Source of the DNA: an uncultured Allofournierella sp.
Lineage (GTDB): Bacteria; Bacillota; Clostridia; Oscillospirales; Ruminococcaceae
Assembly (NCBI GenBank): GCA_944382705.1
Contig: CALWNE010000010.1
Coordinates: 1-23,359 of the forward strand
Direction of reading: 5' to 3'
DNA: 23,359 bases
Shown here: positions 1 to 7,231 of the stretch, piece after piece
How positions within the stretch are numbered: position 1 is the stretch's first letter
Layout of the letters: each line of letters opens with the position of its first letter
Notes under the pieces: model-generated
Databases searched by the model: none
The model's input: only the letters and a program-made list of their open reading frames with translations
Told to the model about the DNA's origin: nothing
Made by a program: the position numbers and the translations under genes

Positions 1-37
1 CCAGCTGTCCTCGATTTTCTGTGTTCTTTACCAGCAT
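1..37 (-). CDS. Possible 5' end of a minus-strand gene running off the window
   Basis: On the minus strand an ATG at 37 opens a frame of 12 codons (MLVKNTENRGQL) before the window ends. A perfect TATAAT lies at 60-55 and a weak ribosome binding site (AGGGTG) sits a few bases before the ATG, so it looks like the start of a gene with a very short leader. The residues KNTENR faintly recall the N-terminus of IS1182-type transposases, but this is a guess from memory on 12 residues and cannot be relied on. No function is assigned. Confidence 0.3.
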   Translation of the reverse strand, partial: MLVKNTENRGQL

Positions 38-54
38 TTTTATCACCCTACACC

Positions 55-60
55 ATTATA
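55..60 (-). promoter_or_regulatory. Minus-strand -10 box (TATAAT) for the left-edge gene
   Basis: The plus-strand ATTATA at 55-60 reads TATAAT on the minus strand, 17 bases before the ATG at 37. No good -35 hexamer is visible at 16-18 bp spacing, so this is a candidate only. Confidence 0.35.
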
Positions 61-89
61 CCCCATTTTCTTCCATGATACGAGAAAAA

Positions 90-118
90 GGCCGCCTTTT
101 GGCGACCTTTTTCGACAG
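90..118 (-). terminator. Weak terminator-like hairpin
   Basis: GGCCGCC and GGCGACC flank a TTTT loop and are bracketed by A5 and T5 runs. Read on the minus strand the stem is complete through one G-U wobble, while on the plus strand it carries a C-A mismatch. It could end a minus-strand transcript, though the ATG at 37 lies only about 50 bases downstream. Confidence 0.35.
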
Positions 119-122
119 GCTG

Positions 123-151
123 AACCAGGCAGTTTTTCTGCCTGGTTTTTT
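123..151 (+). terminator. Intrinsic terminator, plus strand
   Basis: A perfect 10-bp stem AACCAGGCAG / CTGCCTGGTT with a T5 loop is followed by a run of T. No plus-strand gene ending just before it is visible in the 122 bases available. Its CCAGGC/GCCTGG core recurs in two other terminators of the window. Confidence 0.75.
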
Positions 152-255
152 GTAAAGCTGGCAAAATTCATCAAAACAAATTGGGCTTGTGCTGCGCTGG
201 GTATGCAGAGGGCACGACTGAATGCAAACGGATAATAACGAAGGGAGCGATTGTT

Positions 256-720
256 GTGATTTGTGATTCCATGCAAAATCTCATTGCTTATGCAGGGTGT
301 TTTCATGGCTTGGATATTCTGCTGAGCTGGCTTCAGGAAAATCGTTTGGAAGATTTGCCCCTGGGCCGCACGGAAATTGATGGAGACCGTGTGTTCGTTA
401 ATGTAATGAATGCACAAACCCGGCCCCAGGAAGGAGCAGAGTACGAGGTGCATAAGCGCTACATGGATTTGCAGCTGGATTTGGAAGGCTGCGAACGCTT
501 TAGCGTTTCGGATTTTGTGCAATACAATGCAAAGGGATTTGATGAGCAGGCAGATATTGGCTTGGGGTCTGGCCGTTCGGTGTGTGAAGGCCAGCTGGGT
601 GAAGGGCGGTTTGCGCTGTTTTTGGCAGGAGAGCCCCATATGCCCACCCTCTGCTGCCAGCAGCCGGAACCGGTAAAAAAGGCAGTGGTAAAAATTTTGT
701 GCAACGAAGCCTGGAAATAA
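256..720 (+). CDS. YhcH/YjgK/YiaL (EbgC-like) family protein
   Basis: This 154-residue protein matches the YhcH/YiaL/EbgC (DUF386) family, small cupin-like, metal-binding proteins often found with sugar or sialic acid catabolism genes. Visible family blocks are EVHKRYMDLQLDLEG (usual form EAHRKYIDIQ..LEG) and, near the C-terminus, FALFLAGEPHMP, which carries the conserved GE.HMP segment. The GTG at 256 is chosen because AGGGAG lies 8 bases upstream and the family normally begins MI.DS, here (M)ICDSMQNL. The frame is open further upstream but without a ribosome binding site. The gene stands alone between two terminators, so its sugar substrate cannot be read from context. The family is secure; the exact reaction is unknown. 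Confidence 0.88.
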   Translation: MICDSMQNLIAYAGCFHGLDILLSWLQENRLEDLPLGRTEIDGDRVFVNVMNAQTRPQEGAEYEVHKRYMDLQLDLEGCERFSVSDFVQYNAKGFDEQADIGLGSGRSVCEGQLGEGRFALFLAGEPHMPTLCCQQPEPVKKAVVKILCNEAWK

Positions 721-770
721 AGCAAAATAGCCTGTGTCCTGCATAAGCAGGGCATAGGCTATTTTGCTTT
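721..770 (+). terminator. Strong terminator after the YhcH-family gene
   Basis: A 22-bp stem with two G-U wobbles (721-742 and 747-768, loop ATAA) begins immediately after the stop codon. It contains AGCAAAATAGCC and ends GGCTATTTTGCT followed by TTGCTTTG. The AT-rich outer stem could work in either direction. Confidence 0.85.
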
Positions 771-827
771 GCTTTGTGGTAAATTAGCACCTTAACCAGG
801 GAATAAGCAAACCAGACACACCAAATC

Positions 828-856
828 TTTACACTGTTTATGACGAATGCTAAAAT
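828..856 (+). promoter_or_regulatory. Candidate distal sigma-A promoter of the glg cluster (P1)
   Basis: TTTACA at 828-833 and TAAAAT at 851-856 are separated by exactly 17 bases, each one mismatch from consensus. It lies in AT-rich DNA about 160 bases before glgB and would give a leader of about 150 nt. Confidence 0.6.
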
Positions 857-937
857 TTTGTAAAAAAATAGTGTACAAAAGATACAAAACGATAAAAAAC
901 AAAATTACTTTTTTGGCAGTATATAACATATAAATGC

Positions 938-968
938 TTGAAAAATCTCCCAAAGATGATATGATAAT
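938..968 (+). promoter_or_regulatory. Candidate proximal promoter of glgB (P2)
   Basis: TTGAAA at 938-943 is followed by TATGAT at 960-965 (16-bp spacing) overlapping GATAAT at 963-968 (19 bp). Either -10 could be used. With the upstream candidate it would make a tandem promoter for the glycogen genes. Confidence 0.5.
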
Positions 969-980
969 AGTAAAGGAAAG

Positions 981-997
981 CGGGGGAGTTGCCCCCG
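981..997 (+). promoter_or_regulatory. GC-rich hairpin just before the glgB ribosome binding site
   Basis: CGGGGG (981-986) pairs with CCCCCG (992-997) around an AGTTG loop. It ends a few bases before AGGGAG (1001-1006), so it may influence ribosome access or mRNA 5' stability. There is no T run, so it is not a terminator. Confidence 0.5.
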
Positions 998-1012
998 GGG
1001 AGGGAGACAGGC

Positions 1013-3064
1013 GTGAAAAAGATGAATGACTATGCAGAACTGCCGGTTTATCTGTTCAAGCAGGGCAACAATTTTGAGGCATACCGATTTTTTGGTGCCC
1101 ATCTGGAGCGGGAGCAGGAGCAAGACGGCGTAGTGTTTCGAGTGTGGGCACCCCATGCGAAAGCAGTGAGCGTTGTAGGCGACTTCAACAGCTGGGTGCC
1201 TGGCAGCCACCCCATGCAGCAAATTGAAAACACAGGAATCTGGGAGGCCTTTGTGCCAGGCCTGAAGGAATTTGATGTGTATAAATATTGCATTACTTCC
1301 CAGGAGGATGAGCTGCTGTTTAAGGCGGATCCCTACGCATTCCATGCAGAGACCCGCCCTTCCAACGGCAGCAAGGTATACCAGCTGGAGGGATACCAAT
1401 GGGGCGATGAAGCCTGGCAAGCCCAGCAAACTCAGCAGGATTCCATCAACAGCCCCATAAATATTTACGAAATGCACGCAGGCAGCTGGCGGGTGAAGCC
1501 GGACGGTGCACCCTACAATTACAGCGAACTGGCCGATGAGCTGATACCCTACCTTAAACAGATGAACTACACCCATGTGGAGCTTCTGCCCCTGACAGAG
1601 CATCCCTTTGATGGCAGCTGGGGTTATCAGGTAACGGGCTACTTTGCTGCCACCAGCCGGTTTGGCACGCCCAAAGATTTTATGAATTTTGTGGATAAGT
1701 GCCACCAGGCAGGCATTGGCGTTATTATGGACTGGGTGCCCGCTCACTTTCCCAAAGATGATTTTGGCCTGGCCATGTTTGATGGCAAAGCCTGCTACGA
1801 AGACCCCAATCCCCGGCGGGGCGAGCATAAGGAATGGGGCACCAAGGTGTTCAACTACGGAATGCCGGAGGTGGAAAGCTTTTTGGTTTCCAGCGCATTG
1901 TTCTGGCTGGAGCAGTTCCATGTGGACGGTCTGCGGGTGGATGCGGTAGCCTCTATGCTGTATCTGGACTACAACCGGAAGGACGGCGAGTGGGAACAGA
2001 ACAGCCGGGGCGGAAAAGAAAACCTGGAAGCAGTGAATTTTTTGCGCAAGCTCAACGGAGTTATTTTGCAGCGCCACCCCCACAAACTTATGATTGCGGA
2101 GGAATCCACCGCATGGCCTAAGGTGTCTCATCCGGTGCAGGATGGCGGTTTGGGCTTTAACTTTAAGTGGAACATGGGCTGGATGAACGATATGCTCAGT
2201 TACATGAGCACCGACCCCCTGTTCCGGGCCGGCTGCCACAACAAGGTGACCTTCAGCTTTTTCTATGCCTTCAGCGAACACTTTGTGCTGCCCATCAGCC
2301 ACGATGAGGTGGTACACGGCAAGGGCAGCATGATTAACAAAATGCCCGGAGACTACGACCAGAAGTTTGCGGGGCTGCGCACCTTTTACGGCTACATGAT
2401 GGCTCATCCCGGCAAAAAGCTGCTGTTTATGGGCCAGGAATTTGCCCAGTTCAGTGAATGGAGCGAAGCCAAAGGGCTGGATTGGATGCTGCTGGAGTAC
2501 GATGCACACCGCCAGATGCAGGCCTATGTGCACGACCTGAACGCATTTTACCTCCAGCACCCCCAGTTCTGGCAGATTGATTGCAGCTGGGAAGGCTTCC
2601 AGTGGGTTGTGCCGGACGATAACCAGCAATCGGTGGTTGCCTTTTTGCGCAGAGACGCAAAAGGGGACATGGTTCTGGTGGTGTGCAACTTCAACCCGGT
2701 AGAGCGCACCGATTACCAAATGGGTGTGCCGGTGGCTGGTACATATAAGGAGCTGCTCAACAGCGACGATGTGAAGTACGGCGGTTCCGGCCTGCACAAC
2801 CGGGCCAAACGCACCCGCAAAAAGCCTCTGCATGGCTTTGAACAAAGCATTTCGGTGTCGCTGCCAGCCATGAGCACGGTGTACTTCAGCGTGCCCCAGC
2901 CCAAACCGGCTACGGCAAAGCCTGCTGCTAAAAAGCCTGCGGCAAAAAAGACAACGGCAAAAACCACCGCTAAAAAGACTTCTGCCTCGGCGAAAGACGC
3001 CGAAGCAAAACCTGCCAAAAAGCCAGCGGCTAAAAAGACAGCCGCAAAGTCCGCCAAGGGCTGA
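1013..3064 (+). CDS. glgB: 1,4-alpha-glucan (glycogen) branching enzyme with a basic Lys/Ala-rich tail
   Basis: GlgB cuts alpha-1,4 glucan chains and rejoins them by alpha-1,6 bonds, forming glycogen branches in the cytoplasm. The 683-residue protein has an N-terminal CBM48 domain (about residues 25-110, with VFRVWAPHAKAVSVVGDFNSW), a GH13 barrel and a C-terminal beta domain. Catalytic signatures are visible: DWVPAHFP (region I, where DWVPGHF is usual), GLRVDAVA with nucleophile D310, IAEEST with acid/base E363, and ISHDEVVHGK with D431. GTG at 1013 is chosen because AGGGAG lies 6 bases upstream; ATG at 1022 is the alternative. The odd part is the last roughly 56 residues (from about 627), a Lys/Ala/Pro/Thr repeat of the histone H1 type with about 17 lysines, not part of the enzyme family. 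It heads the glg cluster. Confidence 0.96.
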   Translation: MKKMNDYAELPVYLFKQGNNFEAYRFFGAHLEREQEQDGVVFRVWAPHAKAVSVVGDFNSWVPGSHPMQQIENTGIWEAFVPGLKEFDVYKYCITSQEDELLFKADPYAFHAETRPSNGSKVYQLEGYQWGDEAWQAQQTQQDSINSPINIYEMHAGSWRVKPDGAPYNYSELADELIPYLKQMNYTHVELLPLTEHPFDGSWGYQVTGYFAATSRFGTPKDFMNFVDKCHQAGIGVIMDWVPAHFPKDDFGLAMFDGKACYEDPNPRRGEHKEWGTKVFNYGMPEVESFLVSSALFWLEQFHVDGLRVDAVASMLYLDYNRKDGEWEQNSRGGKENLEAVNFLRKLNGVILQRHPHKLMIAEESTAWPKVSHPVQDGGLGFNFKWNMGWMNDMLSYMSTDPLFRAGCHNKVTFSFFYAFSEHFVLPISHDEVVHGKGSMINKMPGDYDQKFAGLRTFYGYMMAHPGKKLLFMGQEFAQFSEWSEAKGLDWMLLEYDAHRQMQAYVHDLNAFYLQHPQFWQIDCSWEGFQWVVPDDNQQSVVAFLRRDAKGDMVLVVCNFNPVERTDYQMGVPVAGTYKELLNSDDVKYGGSGLHNRAKRTRKKPLHGFEQSISVSLPAMSTVYFSVPQPKPATAKPAAKKPAAKKTTAKTTAKKTSASAKDAEAKPAKKPAAKKTAAKSAKG

Positions 3065-3089
3065 CCAAGGCTTTGGAATATCAGAATAT

Positions 3090-3112
3090 GGCAGCCTGAA
3101 GCCAGGGCTGCC
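3090..3112 (+). promoter_or_regulatory. Hairpin in the glgB-glgC spacer
   Basis: GGCAGCC (3090-3096) pairs with GGCTGCC (3106-3112). It is followed not by a T run but by the glgC ribosome binding site AAGGGGAG (3116-3123), so it is more likely an mRNA processing or stability element than a terminator. Confidence 0.45.
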
Positions 3113-3130
3113 TATAAGGGGAGAAAACAT

Positions 3131-4345
3131 ATGAAAGAATGTATTGCAATGCTATTGGCTGGCGGTCAGGGCTCGCGCCTGTATGCCTTGACACAGCGTC
3201 TGGCAAAACCCGCTGTACCATTTGGCGGAAAGTACCGCATCATCGATTTTCCGCTCTCCAACTGCGTAAACTCCGGCATTGATACCGTCGGTATCCTAAC
3301 CCAGTACCAACCCCTAGTGCTGAACGAGTACATTGGCAACGGTCAGCCCTGGGATCTGGACCGCCTGTATGGCGGTGTGCATGTGCTGCCGCCCTACCAG
3401 ACAGCCACCGGTTCCGACTGGTACAAGGGCACTGCCAATGCCATCTACCAGAACATCAATTTTATTGAGCGATATAACCCCGGCTATGTGGTAATCCTGT
3501 CCGGCGACCATATTTATAAGATGGATTACAGCAAGATGCTGGATTTCCACAAGGAAAAAGGTGCTGACTGCACCATCGCTGTCATGGAGGTACCCTGGGA
3601 AGAAGCCAGCCGGTTTGGCATTATGACCGCCGACCAGGACGGCACCATTACCAAGTTTGAGGAGAAACCCAAAAATCCCCAAAGCAACCTGGCTTCCATG
3701 GGTATCTACATCTTTACCTGGGAAAAACTCCGTAAGTTCCTGATTGAGGACGAAGCTAACCCCGCATCGGACAACGATTTTGGCAAAAACATCATTCCCA
3801 ATATGCTGGCCAGCAAAGAAAAGATGGTAGCCTATCCCTTTGAAGGTTACTGGAAGGATGTGGGCACCATCGACAGCCTGTGGGAGGCAAACATGGATTT
3901 ACTCAATCCCAAGGTTTCGCTGGATGTATGGAGCGAGGACTGGAAAATCTACTCCCGCAACTCCGGCAAGCCCGGCCAGTTTATTGGTGAGCACGCCTCC
4001 ATCGATAATTCCATGGTAACCGAAGGCTGCCGTGTGGAAGGCAAGCTGGTGCAGAGCGTGCTGTTCTCCGGCGTTAAGGTAGGCGAAGGCGCTGTGGTAG
4101 AGGACTCCATCGTAATGCCCGGCGCCGTCATCGAACCCGGTGCAGTGGTTAAATACTCCATCATTGCAGAGAATGTTGTGGTAAAAAAAGATGCCGTGGT
4201 GGGTGAGCGCCCCGAGGATATGGAAGACATTTCCGGCTGGGGAATTGCCGTGGTAGGCGAGGGCGTTACCATTGGCGAAAATGCCAAGGTAGGCCCCAAG
4301 GCCATGGTTGTAAAAGATGTGAAGGATGGTGAAGAACAATGGTAA
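3131..4345 (+). CDS. glgC: Glucose-1-phosphate adenylyltransferase, catalytic subunit
   Basis: GlgC makes ADP-glucose from ATP and glucose-1-phosphate, the committed step of bacterial glycogen synthesis. The 404-residue protein opens with the intact pyrophosphorylase loop AGGQGSRLYALTQRLAKPA, followed by KYRIIDFPLSNCVNSG, ILSGDHIYKMDY (metal/substrate Asp), the EEKPKNP block and YWKDVGTIDSLWEANM. The last 110 or so residues form a left-handed beta-helix of hexapeptide repeats. The ATG at 3131 follows AAGGGGAG by 7 bases. Its stop codon lies inside the first codons of glgD (overlap 4339-4345), implying translational coupling and matched amounts of the two subunits, as expected for the GlgC/GlgD pair of Bacillota. 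Confidence 0.97.
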   Translation: MKECIAMLLAGGQGSRLYALTQRLAKPAVPFGGKYRIIDFPLSNCVNSGIDTVGILTQYQPLVLNEYIGNGQPWDLDRLYGGVHVLPPYQTATGSDWYKGTANAIYQNINFIERYNPGYVVILSGDHIYKMDYSKMLDFHKEKGADCTIAVMEVPWEEASRFGIMTADQDGTITKFEEKPKNPQSNLASMGIYIFTWEKLRKFLIEDEANPASDNDFGKNIIPNMLASKEKMVAYPFEGYWKDVGTIDSLWEANMDLLNPKVSLDVWSEDWKIYSRNSGKPGQFIGEHASIDNSMVTEGCRVEGKLVQSVLFSGVKVGEGAVVEDSIVMPGAVIEPGAVVKYSIIAENVVVKKDAVVGERPEDMEDISGWGIAVVGEGVTIGENAKVGPKAMVVKDVKDGEEQW

Positions 4346-5463
4346 AATCCAACGCCGACGCTCTGGGAATTATCTTTTCTAATGCCCACGATAATCTGGT
4401 GCCCGAACTGGTAAATGCTCGCACCATGGCCTCCGTGCCTTTTGCAGCCCGTTACCGCATGATTGACTTTATTCTCTCCGGCATGGTGAACTCTGGCGTA
4501 AGCAATGTAACCATGATTGTAAAGCAGAACTACCGTTCGCTGATTGACCATTTGGGCAGCGGCCGTGAGTGGGATTTGAGCCGCAAGCAGGGCGGTTTGA
4601 ACCTGGTTCCGCCCTATGCAACCAGCAATGTAAAGATGTATCGGGGCCGTGTGGAGGCACTGGCCAGCGTGGTGGACTTTTTGGAGAAGCAGAAGGAAGA
4701 ATTTGTAATCCTGAGCGATTCCAACATTGCCTTCAACTTCAATTTCAAAAACCTCATTGCAGCCCATGTGCAGAAAAAGGCCGATGTAACGGTCATGTAC
4801 GAGCGTCGGGATATTCCGCAGGGGCTGAAGGAGGATAACTTCACCTTCAAAATCAACGAGGGCCGTGTAACCGAGCTGCTCACCAACGATTACCGTCCCG
4901 GTGTGCAGAACCTTTCCATGAATGTGTACATCATTCAAAGAGAAACCCTCATCACCATGGTGAAGGATGCCACCGTGCGGGGCGTTACCTCCTTTGAGCA
5001 GGATATCCTGGGCCGCAATCTGGAACTGCTGAATGTGCAGGGCTACGAGTACACCGGCTACACCGCCCGCATCAGCGACCGGAACAGCTACTTCCAGGAG
5101 AATATGCGTCTTTTGGACCCTGCCAATGTGGACGCTTTGTTCCCTGCAACGATGCCTGTTTACACCAAGGTGCACGATAACGCCCCCACCCGCTACGCCA
5201 TGGACTGCCATGTAAAAAACAGCATGGTAGCAGATGGCTGCCTGATTGAGGGCGAGGTGGAAAACTGCGTGCTGTTCCGTGGTGTAAAGGTTGGCAAGGG
5301 TGCCAAGGTAAAAAACTGCGTGCTGATGCAGAACACCGTTGTAGAAGCAGGCGCACAGGTGGAGTATGTGGTAACGGATAAAAATGTAAAGATTACCGCA
5401 GACAAAACCCTCACAGGCACCGAGACCTTCCCTGTGTTTGTGGCAAAAAACCATACCGTTTGA
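4339..5463 (+). CDS. glgD: GlgD, non-catalytic partner of ADP-glucose pyrophosphorylase
   Basis: The 374-residue protein is a paralogue of the preceding GlgC with the same fold: a nucleotidyltransferase domain and C-terminal hexapeptide repeats (CLIEGEVENCVLFRGVKVG onward). The catalytic G-rich loop is lost: where GlgC has AGGQGSRL, GlgD has FSNAHDNLVPELV, while RYRMIDFILSGMVNSG and the SD.N block remain recognisable. In Bacillales and Clostridia GlgD binds GlgC and modifies its activity rather than catalysing the reaction; that role is from family knowledge. The start is the ATG overlapping the end of glgC by 7 bases, so the two are probably translated together. Confidence 0.94.
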   Translation: MVKSNADALGIIFSNAHDNLVPELVNARTMASVPFAARYRMIDFILSGMVNSGVSNVTMIVKQNYRSLIDHLGSGREWDLSRKQGGLNLVPPYATSNVKMYRGRVEALASVVDFLEKQKEEFVILSDSNIAFNFNFKNLIAAHVQKKADVTVMYERRDIPQGLKEDNFTFKINEGRVTELLTNDYRPGVQNLSMNVYIIQRETLITMVKDATVRGVTSFEQDILGRNLELLNVQGYEYTGYTARISDRNSYFQENMRLLDPANVDALFPATMPVYTKVHDNAPTRYAMDCHVKNSMVADGCLIEGEVENCVLFRGVKVGKGAKVKNCVLMQNTVVEAGAQVEYVVTDKNVKITADKTLTGTETFPVFVAKNHTV

Positions 5464-5470
5464 TTGTAAG

Positions 5471-5487
5471 AGGATTTTCAAAATCCT
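5471..5487 (+). repeat. Short perfect inverted repeat after glgD
   Basis: AGGATTTT C AAAATCCT, two perfect 8-base arms around one base, lies 8 bases after the glgD stop and is followed by GTTTTACT. It might be a weak terminator or protein site; nothing decides between these. Confidence 0.4.
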
Positions 5488-5497
5488 GTTTTACTCT

Positions 5498-5528
5498 CCC
5501 CAGGGCGGGAGCCCTGGGGGGCTCCCGC
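5498..5528 (+). promoter_or_regulatory. Two mutually exclusive hairpins in the glgD-glgA leader
   Basis: Hairpin A pairs CCCCAGGG (5498-5505) with CCCTGGGG (5512-5519). Hairpin B pairs GCGGGAGCC (5505-5513) with GGCTCCCGC (5520-5528) and is followed by TTTCTG. They share bases and cannot form together, the geometry of an attenuator or RNA switch. The short T run makes B a poor classical terminator. The glgA ribosome binding site (AAAGGAG) lies about 12 bases further on. Confidence 0.5.
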
Positions 5529-5554
5529 TTTCTGTGATGGAAAGGAGAATTTTT

Positions 5555-6973
5555 ATGAATGTATTGTTTTGTGCAAGCGAGGCCAATCCCTTTGCTGCCT
5601 CTGGCGGCCTGGGCGATGTGGCCGGCAGCCTTCCGAAAGCACTTGTAAAAAATGGTGTGGATTGCCGGGTGGTTATGCCTTTGTACGGCGATTTGCGTTT
5701 TCGGGATGAGCTTACCTACATAACAAACTTTAGTGTTCCCGTGGGCTGGCGCAGCCAGTATTGCGGCCTGTTTAGCTGCGAGCGGGACGGTGTCACCTTT
5801 TATTTTTTGGATAACGAGTATTACTTTAAACGCAGCGGACTGTATGGCTTTTACGACGATGGCGAGCGGTTTGCGTTCTTTAGCCGGGCTATTTTGGAAA
5901 TGCTGTTCTACACCGACTTTGTGCCGGATGCAATCAACGCCAACGACTGGCAAACCGCCCTGGTGCCGGTTTACCTGAACCTGTACTACCGCCATCTGGA
6001 TAAGTTCAGCAAAATCAAAACGGTATTTACCATCCATAACATCCAGTACCAGGGCAAGTACGGCCTGGATATCTTGCAGGATACCTGCGGCATTGGCTAC
6101 CAGGATGCCCACCTGGTGGAATACGATGGATGCGCCAACTTTATGAAGGGGGCAATCGAAACTGCCGACAAGGTAAGCACTGTTAGCCCCAGCTATGCAA
6201 ACGAAATTCTGGACCCCTGGTTCAGCCACGGTCTGGATGGACTGCTGCGGCAGAAACAGTACAAGCTGTGCGGCATTCTGAACGGCATTGATGTGGATTC
6301 CTATAACCCCGAAACCGACCCCAACATTGCGGAAAATTATAATGCAGACACGGTGGCCGAGGGCAAGGCTGTCTGCAAACAGGCTCTTCAGGAAGAATTT
6401 GGTCTGGAGCAGGACGGCAGCCCGGTTATGGCTATGGTAACCCGGCTGGTGGGTCACAAAGGGCTGGATTTGGTGCGCAGTGTGGCCGAGGGCCTTCTGG
6501 ATGAAGGGATTCAGCTGGTGGTGCTGGGCAATGGTGAGCATGGCTACGAGGCCTTCTTCTCGGAGCTGGCCACCCGCCATCCTGGCCGTGTAGGCGTGTA
6601 CATTGGCTTTGTGCCCCCGCTGGCCCGCCGTATCTATGCAGGTGCGGATCTGTTTTTGATGCCCTCCAAGTCCGAGCCCTGCGGCTTGTCCCAGATGGTG
6701 GCCTGCCGGTATGGCGCCGTTCCCATTGTGCGCGAAACCGGCGGCCTGCGGGACTCTATTCAGGATTCCGGCAATGGTGAGGGCAACGGCTTTACCTTTG
6801 CTCAGTACAATGCGCACGATTTGTACCAGGCTTGCTGGCGCGCCAAAGAGGGATACTGGCACAAGGAAGGCTGGCAGGTGCTGGTACGCCGTGCCATGGA
6901 ATCTGATTTCAGCTGGGATGCTTCTGCCCAGCGGTATATGGAGATGTACCAGCAGACCATGAATCTTTGGTAA
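5555..6973 (+). CDS. glgA: Glycogen synthase (ADP-glucose-dependent, GT5)
   Basis: GlgA extends alpha-1,4 glucan chains with glucose from ADP-glucose in the cytoplasm. The 472-residue protein is of normal length with two Rossmann domains. The N-terminus MNVLFCASEANPF.ASGGLGDVAGSLPKAL is the family start, followed by TIHNIQYQGKYG and, in the C-terminal domain, MVTRLVGHKGLDLV and the nucleotide-sugar block MPSKSEPCGLSQM..RYG with TGGLRDS. The ATG at 5555 follows AAAGGAG; in-frame codons further upstream lie inside the hairpin region and lack a binding site. The residue aligning with Escherichia coli Lys15 (KTGGL) is Ala (A15-S16-GGL). The gene is separated from glgD by 91 bases containing competing hairpins, so it may be controlled partly on its own. 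Confidence 0.96.
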   Translation: MNVLFCASEANPFAASGGLGDVAGSLPKALVKNGVDCRVVMPLYGDLRFRDELTYITNFSVPVGWRSQYCGLFSCERDGVTFYFLDNEYYFKRSGLYGFYDDGERFAFFSRAILEMLFYTDFVPDAINANDWQTALVPVYLNLYYRHLDKFSKIKTVFTIHNIQYQGKYGLDILQDTCGIGYQDAHLVEYDGCANFMKGAIETADKVSTVSPSYANEILDPWFSHGLDGLLRQKQYKLCGILNGIDVDSYNPETDPNIAENYNADTVAEGKAVCKQALQEEFGLEQDGSPVMAMVTRLVGHKGLDLVRSVAEGLLDEGIQLVVLGNGEHGYEAFFSELATRHPGRVGVYIGFVPPLARRIYAGADLFLMPSKSEPCGLSQMVACRYGAVPIVRETGGLRDSIQDSGNGEGNGFTFAQYNAHDLYQACWRAKEGYWHKEGWQVLVRRAMESDFSWDASAQRYMEMYQQTMNLW

Positions 6974-7136
6974 GGATTCATGGCTTGGGCTAAAAAGTCC
7001 GAAGCAGTGCCTTTGTTGCTTGTAGCACCAAGGCAACATTACCAATAGAATTTGATACTGCAATCTGAATGGCCAGAGGGCCGTGGGCTTCTGGCAGAGA
7101 GGGAACGCCCTGTTTGCAGCAAGACAAAGATGGAAA
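6974..7136 (+). other. Non-coding stretch after glgA
   Basis: No gene-like frame with a ribosome binding site is visible. A modest hairpin (GCCAGA...TCTGGC, 7072-7095) precedes the main terminator. It may be glgA 3' untranslated region; no further role can be supported. Confidence 0.4.
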
Positions 7137-7170
7137 GCAGGGCATACCACTGGGGTGTGCCCTGCTTTTT
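7137..7170 (+). terminator. Terminator of the glycogen cluster
   Basis: GCAGGGCATACC (7137-7148) pairs with GGTGTGCCCTGC (7154-7165), a 12-bp stem with one wobble, followed directly by TTTTT. It lies about 160 bases after the glgA stop and ends plus-strand transcription from the glg genes. Confidence 0.85.
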
Positions 7171-7172
7171 AA

Positions 7173-7197
7173 GCGGTACTGCATACCGCAGTATCGC
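7173..7197 (+). promoter_or_regulatory. Hairpin upstream of the small protein gene
   Basis: GCGGTACTGC (7173-7182) pairs with GCAGTATCGC (7188-7197) over 10 bp with one wobble and an ATACC loop. It sits between the glg terminator and the AAAGGAG (7214-7220) of the next small gene and has no T run. Confidence 0.45.
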
Positions 7198-7231
7198 TGG
7201 GTTCAATGCAGTGAAAGGAGATGCGTAGTTT

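Noticed and set aside
181..255. Upstream extension of the YhcH-family protein
   Set aside because: The extra residues have no family similarity and the ribosome binding site fits GTG at 256.
43..744. Minus-strand frames opposite the YhcH-family gene
   Set aside because: They overlap clear YhcH-family motifs on the plus strand and span terminators.
905..3130. Very long minus-strand open frame opposite glgB
   Set aside because: It is antisense to an unambiguous glgB, has no ribosome binding site at its start and a composition typical of a codon-bias shadow. The same applies to 3949-5481 and 5411-7150 on the minus strand.
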